From an uncultured Muribaculaceae bacterium (GTDB lineage: Bacteria; Bacteroidota; Bacteroidia; Bacteroidales; Muribaculaceae): a stretch of 39,099 nt of DNA. The position numbers and the translations under genes were made by a program. Within the stretch, counting starts at the first letter, position 1. Every line of letters begins with the position of its first letter. Under the pieces are notes generated by a model, which was not told the origin of the DNA, did not search any database, and was given only the letters and a program-made list of their open reading frames with translations. Where the stretch lies: contig CAJUQP010000031.1 of the NCBI GenBank assembly GCA_910588245.1, positions 2,172-41,270 of the forward strand, given 5' to 3'. Shown one piece after another: positions 1-7,341 of the stretch.

Positions 1-95
1 CTTGACTCTTGACCCTTCACTCTTGACTCTTGACCCTTCACTCTTGACTCTTGACCCTTCACTCTTGACTCTTGACTCTTCACTCTTGACTCTTG
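1..95. repeat. 21-bp tandem repeat, about 4.5 copies
   Basis: Units start at 1, 22, 43, 64 and 85. The unit is CTTGACTCTTGACCCTTCACT; the first three copies are identical, the fourth has one change and the fifth is partial. The array reaches the window edge so it may be longer. It overlaps the last codons and stop of the permease gene at 80-1408, so copy-number change would alter only the DNA past its stop. Confidence 0.92.
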
Positions 96-1408
96 CCCTT
101 CTCTTTCCGTCCGAATGCCGGATCGATGTGCACTTTGAGGCAAACGAGAAGGGTGGCTGCACATGTGGCCATCACGATCCAGAAAAAGTTGACATATCCC
201 TGTGGCCCGTCGGCTCCGAGCAGATTATATTCTCCACAAATCTCATGCAACCATCCTGCGGCCATCCCGGGTATCATCATTCCAAGAGCCATGAAAGCCG
301 TGCAAAATGCATAGTGTGATGTCTGACTCTCACCACGGCTGAAATAGATGAGATAGAGCATATAGGCGGAGAATCCGAATCCATAGCCGAATTGCTCAAC
401 GAAAATCGCAGATGATATCCAGAAGAAATTATCGGGCTGTAGCATCGCGAGCAGGCAATAGAACACGCATGGCAGCGTCAGGCTCAAAGCCATAGGCCAT
501 AGCCAGCGTCTTAATCCTCCTCTCGATATGGCTAAGCCTCCGATGATGCCTCCGAGAAGCAGGGCTATGACGCCTACGGTGCCGTTGACAAATCCTACCT
601 GCGATGTTGTCAGTGCCAATCCACCGGCATCGCGAGGAGCCACAAGGAAAGGTTGCACAAGTTTTATACATAATGCTTCCGGCAGACGGTAGAGGAGCAT
701 GAACGCCAGGGCGGTGCCGACATATCTTTTTTTGAAAAATGTGACGAAAGTGCGGCAGAAATCTCCGAGTATGGTTTTGGGTGTCACCCCTTTCTGCGCC
801 ACATCATCCGGCGGCGATGGCATGACTCTCATGTGATACAAGGCCACGGCTATGAAGAATATGGAAAGTAGCGCGAAAACGAGGGCCCATGAAAGGGGGA
901 TATTGCCTGTTGTGGTCTCGAGCCATCCGGCAAGGATCACAAGTCCCCCCTGGCCTATGACACTGGCGATGCGATAGAAAGTGGAACGTACACCTACGAA
1001 TGCTGCCTGATCATGAGGAGGAAGCTCAAGCATGTAGTAGCCGTCGGCTGCTATGTCGTGGGTTGCCGAAAAGAATGCCATAAGCCAGAAGACGGCAAGT
1101 GTGGTGGAGAAAAAGAATCCGGTAGGCAGAAAGAAGGCTACACAGGCCATACAGATGCCGATTAGCAGTTGCATGGCGATGGCCCACCAGCGCTTTGTGC
1201 GGAAAAGATCAACAAAAGGACTCCAGAATGGCTTGATCACCCAGGGGAGATAAAGCCAGCCAGTATAAAACGCCATCTCCTTAAGGCCTATACCAAGCCG
1301 CACATACATGAGAACTGTCAAGGTATTGACTGCGAAATAGGGCAGTCCCTCAGCTATATATAAGGTTGGAATCCACCACCAGGGCGACTTGCGCACTTCT
1401 GAATTCAT
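80..1408 (-). CDS. AmpG-like MFS permease (PAT family)
   Basis: A 442-residue polytopic membrane protein with about twelve hydrophobic segments along its whole length. The N-terminus (WWWIPTLYIAEGLPYFAVN) and the segments WVIKPFWSPFVDLF and ATHDIAADGYYML resemble AmpG-type permeases of the peptide-acetyl-CoA transporter branch of the MFS, which import anhydromuropeptides across the inner membrane. The start is the ATG at 1408, 21 nt after the stop of the upstream DUF4922 gene, so it is the last gene of a four-gene minus-strand operon that begins with a secreted amidase-like protein. That context supports a role in taking up cell-wall fragments, but the actual substrate cannot be read from the sequence. 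The 3' end runs into a 21-bp tandem repeat. An acetyl-CoA or sugar transporter is the main alternative. Confidence 0.8.
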   Translation of the reverse strand: MNSEVRKSPWWWIPTLYIAEGLPYFAVNTLTVLMYVRLGIGLKEMAFYTGWLYLPWVIKPFWSPFVDLFRTKRWWAIAMQLLIGICMACVAFFLPTGFFFSTTLAVFWLMAFFSATHDIAADGYYMLELPPHDQAAFVGVRSTFYRIASVIGQGGLVILAGWLETTTGNIPLSWALVFALLSIFFIAVALYHMRVMPSPPDDVAQKGVTPKTILGDFCRTFVTFFKKRYVGTALAFMLLYRLPEALCIKLVQPFLVAPRDAGGLALTTSQVGFVNGTVGVIALLLGGIIGGLAISRGGLRRWLWPMALSLTLPCVFYCLLAMLQPDNFFWISSAIFVEQFGYGFGFSAYMLYLIYFSRGESQTSHYAFCTAFMALGMMIPGMAAGWLHEICGEYNLLGADGPQGYVNFFWIVMATCAATLLVCLKVHIDPAFGRKEKGKSQE

Positions 1409-1429
1409 GATGAAAGGTTGTTTACGTTT

Positions 1430-2338
1430 TTATCGGGAAGGGAGTGCCACTTCAGAATATATGGCCGCGATCTCCTCTTTCGTGATGTTGCGGTAATCTG
1501 ATTCTCTGGGCACTATGAGGAGTCCCGCCATGTCGATGCAACCGGGACTTATTATTCGCTGCATAATGTCTGTCCTGAAATAGCAACCGGGACGGTGGGC
1601 GATGCGTGGCACGACAACAAATCTTAGCAATCCGTCGTCAGCTATCCAGAAAAAGCTGTTGACAGACTCCGGATCACGCAGATTGCCCTCCGGGTCAGGA
1701 CCGCCGGCATGCAGTCCGGCCGCAAGTGTGGCGTGTCCGGATTTATCGGGCGAAACAACTCCCGAGATGAAAAGCCAGGGGAGATCAAGGCCTGATTCCA
1801 CGCTGAGCATTATCCCCTTTCTCTCCGACGGATGAATTCTCTCTGCGAGACGCAACAGGGGAAGCTCGTCTTTGAGCACAGCCTGCATATGGAGATGATC
1901 GGGAGCCGAGGCCCCGGCGCGCGCGCCGTTGAAGAATACCGCCATCCCGGGTAGGGTCTCAGCTATGGAGACAATGTCGGAGGGAACGTGATCTTGTGGC
2001 CGATGTTGTGCAGATGCGATTGTAAGGTGTATCGGGAGTATGGGATAGGGATTGAGGAGCATTTCCCAGCCGGGCACGATATCGACTGACATCTGCTCCT
2101 TCGGTCGGTTGGAACAGCAAAGGAAACACTTTCTCGCTTTTATTGCCTCTTTGTCAATCTTAGCTCCGGTTGAGACCATCCTGGCTGGATTGAACTGGAT
2201 TCCTATCTCGAGGTCACCCAGGGTGACATGCCGGCGCTCAACATTGACTAGCGCGTCGTAGTTGCGTTTGGCAAGATCCCATACGCTAAGCTGGGTCTCG
2301 ACAAATGAAGCTACATCCTCATGACTTAATCTCATCAT
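1430..2338 (-). CDS. DUF4922 protein, HIT/GalT-like nucleotidyltransferase fold
   Basis: A 302-residue cytoplasmic protein without signal peptide. It has a Cys pair (CFLC, residues 71-74), the segment NPYPILPIHLTI (96-107) and the motif DHLHMQ (147-152). His-x-His-x-Gln is the nucleotide-handling motif of GalT and related histidine-triad transferases/phosphorylases, and the NPYPI/PIHLTI pattern also fits that superfamily. The family is known in Bacteroidetes as DUF4922. Its reaction is unknown to me; a sugar-1-phosphate or nucleotide-sugar transfer is an inference from the fold and from its neighbours, a GT2 enzyme upstream (29-nt-scale overlap) and an AmpG-like permease 21 nt downstream. The ATG at 2338 is chosen over a TTG at 2347; ATG 2335 is equally possible. 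Translation is probably coupled to the upstream gene, whose stop lies inside this reading frame. Confidence 0.8.
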   Translation of the reverse strand: MMRLSHEDVASFVETQLSVWDLAKRNYDALVNVERRHVTLGDLEIGIQFNPARMVSTGAKIDKEAIKARKCFLCCSNRPKEQMSVDIVPGWEMLLNPYPILPIHLTIASAQHRPQDHVPSDIVSIAETLPGMAVFFNGARAGASAPDHLHMQAVLKDELPLLRLAERIHPSERKGIMLSVESGLDLPWLFISGVVSPDKSGHATLAAGLHAGGPDPEGNLRDPESVNSFFWIADDGLLRFVVVPRIAHRPGCYFRTDIMQRIISPGCIDMAGLLIVPRESDYRNITKEEIAAIYSEVALPSR

Positions 2339-3662
2339 CCTTGTCAACGTTGGCTCGTATACGGGCGATCATCTCCACCGACCGCAGGAAATCCTTATAT
2401 TCGTTGTTAGCGTTCACCTTCTCTATGGAAAGATCTGCATCGCTGTTACCCTCCCAGCGGCGGCAGCAATAAATCGGCTCGAAAATCCTTCCGACTGCAT
2501 ATTCCCTGCTTATACGCAGGCACATGGCGTAGTCTTCGCCATAGCTGACATTCGGGAAAAGTATGTTTCTCGCCACTGGAGTGAAAAATGCTCTCGGCGC
2601 CCCGAATCCGTTTATGCGCAGGGCGTTGTTGGCACCGTTGAGTGCCGTCCATTCTTTATGGTCGATCACTCCGGGAGGTATGGGATTGAGATTGAAATCT
2701 GTCATCACATAACTGCCTATCACCATGGCGCATCTGTCGGCATGGAATTTATCTACGATCCTCGAGAGCGTGGTTTCATCGAGATACATGTCATCTGAGT
2801 CAAGTTGTACGGCGAATCGCCCGCAGTGATCGGAGAGGAGAGCCTTGTTCCAGCACCCTCCTATGCCCAGAAACTCGTTCTCCTCAGCCTTAAGGAGTAT
2901 CAGGCGTGGATCGTCGATGGCTTCGAGTAGTTCACGGGTACCGTCGGAGCTGCCGTTATCCACGACTATTACGTTATAGGGGAATGTTGTCTGCTGGGCA
3001 AGTGCGGATCTCACGGCATCGCCAATCGTGGCCACTCTATTCCTTACCGGTATTACCACGGAGGCCTCTACAGGGAATTCCCCCTCCCCAAGGTCGGGAT
3101 GAAGGGGCGCGAGAGAGACCATAGCGTCGATATCTATAAGGAAGTCGGTGAATACCCTCTCCATATGAGCCTGATAGAAGCTGTTGCGAGGATCGACATA
3201 GTCATGCTGCTTCTCGCCGCTTTTCCTATAATCCTCTTTCTCCACAGTGTAGAGATATTCGGGCAGTGAAGCGACAGTCTTACCGATCGACATCCTGAGT
3301 CTCAGGGCATACCATCCACCGTCGGGAGAGTCGGATTCATACGAGAAGCCTTCAGAGGCGGCGAGGGCGTCCGCGGCATTGAGCATCACTACGCTCCCGA
3401 AGTCGAAATCATTTCTCACTGAGCCAAACTGATAGTCGTTGGCCGGATGTAGTATTATTCTTCCGTCGGCGGTTTTTTCACGGTAGTGGCTGTAGGTGAT
3501 CGAGGCATCTGAATCTGCCGAGATCTCCTCCATGCGCTGCATGAAATTGCTGTCGAACGTCACCTTCCTGTCATCGAGCTTCACAAGCACGAACTGCTCG
3601 AGGCTGTTCTTGCAGATTTCATCTCTCAGGGCATCTATATTTGTGAATTGTATGAGTTTCAT
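2319..3662 (-). CDS. Family 2 glycosyltransferase with extra N-terminal domain
   Basis: A 447-residue soluble protein. A GT-A domain begins at about residue 198 (ASVVIPVRNRVATIGDAV), followed by VDNGSSDGT (234-242) and the metal-binding DSDD (288-291), all typical of GT2 nucleotide-sugar transferases. The first 190 residues lack these motifs but contain glycosyltransferase-like pieces (ITYSHYREKT, VVMLNA), so they may be a degenerate second GT-A half or a partner-binding domain. No transmembrane segment is evident, so it should act at the cytoplasmic face. It starts at ATG 3662, 22 nt after the amidase-like gene, and overlaps the DUF4922 gene by about 20 nt. Its place in this operon suggests a glycan of the envelope or a recycled cell-wall sugar, but donor and acceptor cannot be named. 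Confidence 0.87.
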   Translation of the reverse strand: MKLIQFTNIDALRDEICKNSLEQFVLVKLDDRKVTFDSNFMQRMEEISADSDASITYSHYREKTADGRIILHPANDYQFGSVRNDFDFGSVVMLNAADALAASEGFSYESDSPDGGWYALRLRMSIGKTVASLPEYLYTVEKEDYRKSGEKQHDYVDPRNSFYQAHMERVFTDFLIDIDAMVSLAPLHPDLGEGEFPVEASVVIPVRNRVATIGDAVRSALAQQTTFPYNVIVVDNGSSDGTRELLEAIDDPRLILLKAEENEFLGIGGCWNKALLSDHCGRFAVQLDSDDMYLDETTLSRIVDKFHADRCAMVIGSYVMTDFNLNPIPPGVIDHKEWTALNGANNALRINGFGAPRAFFTPVARNILFPNVSYGEDYAMCLRISREYAVGRIFEPIYCCRRWEGNSDADLSIEKVNANNEYKDFLRSVEMIARIRANVDKDDEIKS

Positions 3663-3684
3663 CTTTTAGGTAGTTTACTTAATG

Positions 3685-6600
3685 TCATTTCCCCAGATAG
3701 CCGAGAATCTCCCTCATCAGTGAGAAGCGGTCGGCCTCCTCGGTTATCGATTCGAAAGGAATGCTCATAACCACTCCGCGGCTTTTACCCTTCTTGGTCA
3801 TCACTCCCGCCGCTTCTCCTGTATCGGGGAACATCAGGAAGATTTCAGAGTCCATATTCTGTGACGGTACAAGTATATCGGGTCGTTGCACGATATATTG
3901 CCGCTCATTGAGGGTGTTGCTGAAAGCTATGTCATCGGCTTTGCCGAGACGACCGTTAAGACGCACTTTCCCGGTAAGGGAGAAAGCGCCCTCGCCTTTT
4001 GAGACTCCGAGGGTCTTCTCTGCGAAGTCTGTGCTCCCGTGTGAGGCTCTTGAATCGAGAAGGTCGCTTACGACATATTCCCCGCTCACCATCAGGTCGC
4101 CGCCACGATGAGTGTAGTCGGAAAGTTCCTTCTGTAGCCTTGCCGGGAATGCGGAGTATCTGATGCCGGTGTTGCCGTTGCCGGTGATGGTTGTCTTCTG
4201 CCGCCCAAGAATAAGATCTACTATGTTGTAATCGCTGAGGCGCACATCCCCGGCCATTACCGCACCTACGCTCGCCGATACGAATCCTTTGCCGGCCGCC
4301 GCTATCGCCTTACCATGGAGATAGGGGAAATCGAATGTGTTGCCGGCGATGATCTGCGAGGCGAGATCTCCGTTGCTGCGGCCGAAAGATTCTCCGGCGT
4401 TGCGCCGGAATTCGGTCTGGTAACCCATGAAGGATATGTCACGGATATGAGGCACGCCGAAATCCTCATTGGCTCGGAATCCGGCGTTGCCGTCTTCCGA
4501 GAAATGCTCCGGGCCGCTGACTCTTGTGAAGCCGTTGACAATAAGCACTGGCGAGTCATGCCCGTCTCCTTCGCGCAGAGCCAGTGTCTCGGAAGGGAAA
4601 GCGAGTCCGCCTTCGTTGGCTGCCACGATTCTGAAAGAATGTATGTCGTTGTCTTCCACTGCCACGTCGAAATGCGTGAGGGTTGTCTCTCCGAGCAGGT
4701 GGAAGCCAAGTTCGTCTCCTGAGCGCTCGAATACGAGATATTTTTTTGCTACGGCTGTAGGCTCGAGCCTGTCGGCCATCGGTTCCCATTTCAGCCGGTA
4801 GTGGTTCTTCTTGACACGGCGAATGGAAAAATCTTTCACCGGAAGAGGTTGCACGACAAATTTGCGGTCTTTTCTCTCCGATACGAAGCGCCCGATCGCC
4901 TTATAGATAGAGCGGCCTACAGTGAAACGGAACGCCGGGTCGAGAGCATACCACATGTCGGCGAAATTCTGATGGCTCATGAACTCTATCAGCGAGGTCG
5001 GCACCTCAGGGACGCGGGCCTCCACATATGATTTGTCCCACATTGAGCGACGCGTCCAGTTCGGTTCCCAGGTCTGGCGGATATCTCCGGAGATCTGGCG
5101 CATGAGCATGTCGGTCAGTGTTCTGGAATTGGATCGGGGTGTGCCGTCGACATACATGTCGCCTCCGTTGGTGTAATAGATGCCAAGTGTGCCCACAAAT
5201 GAATCGTCGGCTCTCTTGCCGGCGTCGGAATGTAGTGCGACGGTCACGTCGACAGGAATGTTGAGACCATCCTGGCCGGGAAGTACCCGCGAGCCACCGG
5301 CGAGGTAGTTCACCCAATGTCCTCTCGACGTATAGTCATCCTTATAGTCGTCTGTGCCGTGATAGGGTGAATAGACGCTCTCCGGCATGCCGGCCCACTG
5401 GAGCCAATAGCGAGCTCCTTCGAGATAGCGGGGGAGACCTGAAGTCTTGAACACAGGTGCTGAACCTTTCGGAAGTTCTTCCACCGGTTTCGTCTGAACG
5501 GCCACTGTGTCGGCTGCCTCGGTGATATCTTTTGTCTCTTCTACTACCTCAGTCTCTTCGGAAGACTCCTCCTCTTCTGTCTCTTCGCTCTCATCATCTT
5601 CTTCTGCCGACTCGTTGCCCGGGGTCATGGCCGCGATGTCTTCCTCAGGTGTGGATGGATCGTAATATACGTCGGAACGCCTGCTGCTGCGGGCTATGTT
5701 GCCCATACCCCCTCCGATCTTCACTGCGTCGGCGGTGATGACTTTTCCTGCCGTTTTGGATAGGTTGGAGAGGGTCACCACTGGTTCAGTGTCGCTGTAG
5801 CCGGCCTCCAGAGGAAAAGTGCCCAGATAAATCCAGGTGCTTCCTCCCATAGTCTGGTTGACCCGGAATTCGCGCGATCCTCCCGAATAGTTGACGGTGT
5901 AGCGGGCGTCCTCGGCCGATTCCGGCAACGATTTATAGCTGACATATATGGCATACTCTCCGTCTTCAGGAATATCGGCATACCATGCCGCAACCGATGG
6001 GGCGCCCGACGTCACGGTAGTGGTCTGGCGATACGTGCCGTTCTCGAAGGGGTTTTCTGTGTCGCGGAAATCCTTAAGGTCATAGATGAATCCTTCCTCC
6101 TCCCCGGTGGTCCATGAGGTCTGTCCTGTCATCTCCTTATAATATGGCTGGGAGAAGAGTTGTCCGGAATCGTTGGTGTCGTTGTCGACGATCACCTCGT
6201 TGCGGTTCACGTCTCTTTCTTTAGGGAGAAGGACGTAAGCTCCCGCATTCTCAAGCATCGGTACTACGTATGGAAGTATATAGCTCATCGTGTGGGTGTC
6301 CTCCACAACTTGAAAGAGCTGCGGGCGTTGCCAGAGCCAGCTTCCTCCGGATGGCTTGAAATAACGTCCGTGGCTGTGCCACAGCGCCACGATATCTCCT
6401 TCCATCCCTTTCTTGGCATTGACATAGGGTTCTGCAGGGACTACGAAAGGTATGTTTTTCCGGTATTGTTCCGGAAGTTTGTCGATTGTGGTTATGAAAT
6501 ATGCATAGTTTTTGTCGCGCACGTTGAGCGATACGTAATAGTCGGCGATGGAGTCGGGGAGTACTGATTCGATTTTTTTCTTCATCGACGATACAAGCTC

Positions 6601-7029
6601 CGATGTCACCGGCAGATATGTGAAGTTTTCGTTGAGCTTCACTTTAGCCGTTTTCGTGCGCGAGTCGGGGGTGACGCTGTTCACACGGAGTCCGCCGGGA
6701 TTGATGTTCTCAGGTATCCACTTTATCACCTCATCGTTGACAAGGAGTGTCAGCGAGTCGTTGGCGATAATCTCTGCCGGCGGGACATATTGCTTATGGG
6801 TGATTGTCCGGCTTCTGCGTGTCCGTTTCTTTCTTGTAGTTCTTTTCTTGGAGCGTTTTTTCTTATTCTTTGAAGAGGATTTCCTGGTTTTTGATGTCTT
6901 TTTTTTCTTGCTTACAGCTGTTGTCTTTGCTTTTGTCTTCTTGCGGGCCTCTGATGCCTGCGAGACCGCGATGCCTGTCAATGCAATGATGAAAGCCAGG
7001 ATTATATATGTGAATCTTCTAAATTTCAT
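3685..7029 (-). CDS. Secreted N-acetylmuramoyl-L-alanine amidase-like protein with golvesin-like insert
   Basis: A 1114-residue exported protein. Residues 1-27 are a signal peptide. Residues 29-79 are almost solid Lys/Arg/Ser/Thr. A catalytic domain then follows whose zinc-site pieces look complete for an Amidase_3-type enzyme: LWHSHGRYF (226-234), VVEDTHTM (about E243), ALHSDAG (His near 600) and LIEFMSHQNF (Glu near 682). Between the first and second halves of this domain lie a golvesin/xanthan-lyase-like beta domain (about 345-445) and an acidic Glu/Asp/Ser linker (about 474-515). A fibronectin-III-like stretch covers about 733-820, and the C-terminal 280 residues are unassigned. The likely job is cleaving peptide from peptidoglycan in the periplasm. 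The start is ATG 7029, not the upstream ATG at 7128, because the promoter at 7099-7129 puts the transcript start near 7092 and only 7029 gives a signal peptide. Such proteins are often mislabelled xanthan lyase. Confidence 0.8.
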   Translation of the reverse strand: MKFRRFTYIILAFIIALTGIAVSQASEARKKTKAKTTAVSKKKKTSKTRKSSSKNKKKRSKKRTTRKKRTRRSRTITHKQYVPPAEIIANDSLTLLVNDEVIKWIPENINPGGLRVNSVTPDSRTKTAKVKLNENFTYLPVTSELVSSMKKKIESVLPDSIADYYVSLNVRDKNYAYFITTIDKLPEQYRKNIPFVVPAEPYVNAKKGMEGDIVALWHSHGRYFKPSGGSWLWQRPQLFQVVEDTHTMSYILPYVVPMLENAGAYVLLPKERDVNRNEVIVDNDTNDSGQLFSQPYYKEMTGQTSWTTGEEEGFIYDLKDFRDTENPFENGTYRQTTTVTSGAPSVAAWYADIPEDGEYAIYVSYKSLPESAEDARYTVNYSGGSREFRVNQTMGGSTWIYLGTFPLEAGYSDTEPVVTLSNLSKTAGKVITADAVKIGGGMGNIARSSRRSDVYYDPSTPEEDIAAMTPGNESAEEDDESEETEEEESSEETEVVEETKDITEAADTVAVQTKPVEELPKGSAPVFKTSGLPRYLEGARYWLQWAGMPESVYSPYHGTDDYKDDYTSRGHWVNYLAGGSRVLPGQDGLNIPVDVTVALHSDAGKRADDSFVGTLGIYYTNGGDMYVDGTPRSNSRTLTDMLMRQISGDIRQTWEPNWTRRSMWDKSYVEARVPEVPTSLIEFMSHQNFADMWYALDPAFRFTVGRSIYKAIGRFVSERKDRKFVVQPLPVKDFSIRRVKKNHYRLKWEPMADRLEPTAVAKKYLVFERSGDELGFHLLGETTLTHFDVAVEDNDIHSFRIVAANEGGLAFPSETLALREGDGHDSPVLIVNGFTRVSGPEHFSEDGNAGFRANEDFGVPHIRDISFMGYQTEFRRNAGESFGRSNGDLASQIIAGNTFDFPYLHGKAIAAAGKGFVSASVGAVMAGDVRLSDYNIVDLILGRQKTTITGNGNTGIRYSAFPARLQKELSDYTHRGGDLMVSGEYVVSDLLDSRASHGSTDFAEKTLGVSKGEGAFSLTGKVRLNGRLGKADDIAFSNTLNERQYIVQRPDILVPSQNMDSEIFLMFPDTGEAAGVMTKKGKSRGVVMSIPFESITEEADRFSLMREILGYLGK

Positions 7030-7098
7030 TATGTAATGATTTCTTGATAATAGGGGAGATAGGCATCCGGCCATACGTGCCTTGCTGCCATCGAACCA

Positions 7099-7129
7099 CA
7101 AAATTAAGTAAAAAAAACATCTTCTCAAA
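7099..7129 (-). promoter_or_regulatory. Bacteroidetes promoter of the amidase operon
   Basis: On the minus strand TTTG (7126-7129), 19-nt spacer, TAATTTTG (7099-7106). This fits the Bacteroidetes sigma consensus at both boxes. Transcription should start near 7092, giving a 5' leader of about 60 nt before ATG 7029. Confidence 0.75.
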
Positions 7130-7219
7130 ATCGTTATGTGTTAATCCCCGTTAACAGTATTGATCAAATATTTCCTTATGCTCCATGTATCCCTTTCAGC
7201 TCCTACATTTTCTAACATA

Positions 7220-7268
7220 CCTCTAAAGAAAAATTATTTCTTTCCTCTAAAGAAAAAATCATTTCTTT
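7220..7268. repeat. Tandem pair of palindromic sites, candidate operator
   Basis: Two adjacent copies (7220-7243 and 7244-7268) of CCTCTAAAGAAA then a 5-6 nt centre then TTTCTTT. Each copy is itself a perfect inverted repeat with 7-bp arms AAAGAAA/TTTCTTT (7225-7243 and 7249-7268); centres are about 24 bp apart. They lie between the two divergent promoters, 35-83 bp upstream of the regulator gene's -7 box, where an activator or autorepressor would bind. Confidence 0.7.
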
Positions 7269-7302
7269 ATATTGTCGGTGTGGGAATCTCAAGATTTTCA
7301 TA

Positions 7303-7310
7303 TAATTTTG
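7303..7310 (+). promoter_or_regulatory. -7 box of the TPR/AraC regulator gene
   Basis: TAATTTTG followed by CA matches the TAnnTTTG box. No good TTTG is found at the usual spacing upstream, which suits an activator-dependent promoter. The implied transcript start near 7316 falls just after the ATG at 7315, so translation must begin at ATG 7342. Confidence 0.55.
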
Positions 7311-7341
7311 CATTATGGAACTGTCTAAAACCGACTCAGAA

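Noticed and set aside
2..319. Plus-strand frame with repeated LTLDPSL
   Set aside because: It is only the translation of the 21-bp tandem repeat followed by antisense of the permease gene.
7030..7128. Use of ATG 7128 for the amidase-like gene
   Set aside because: It lies upstream of the predicted transcript start and would bury the signal peptide.
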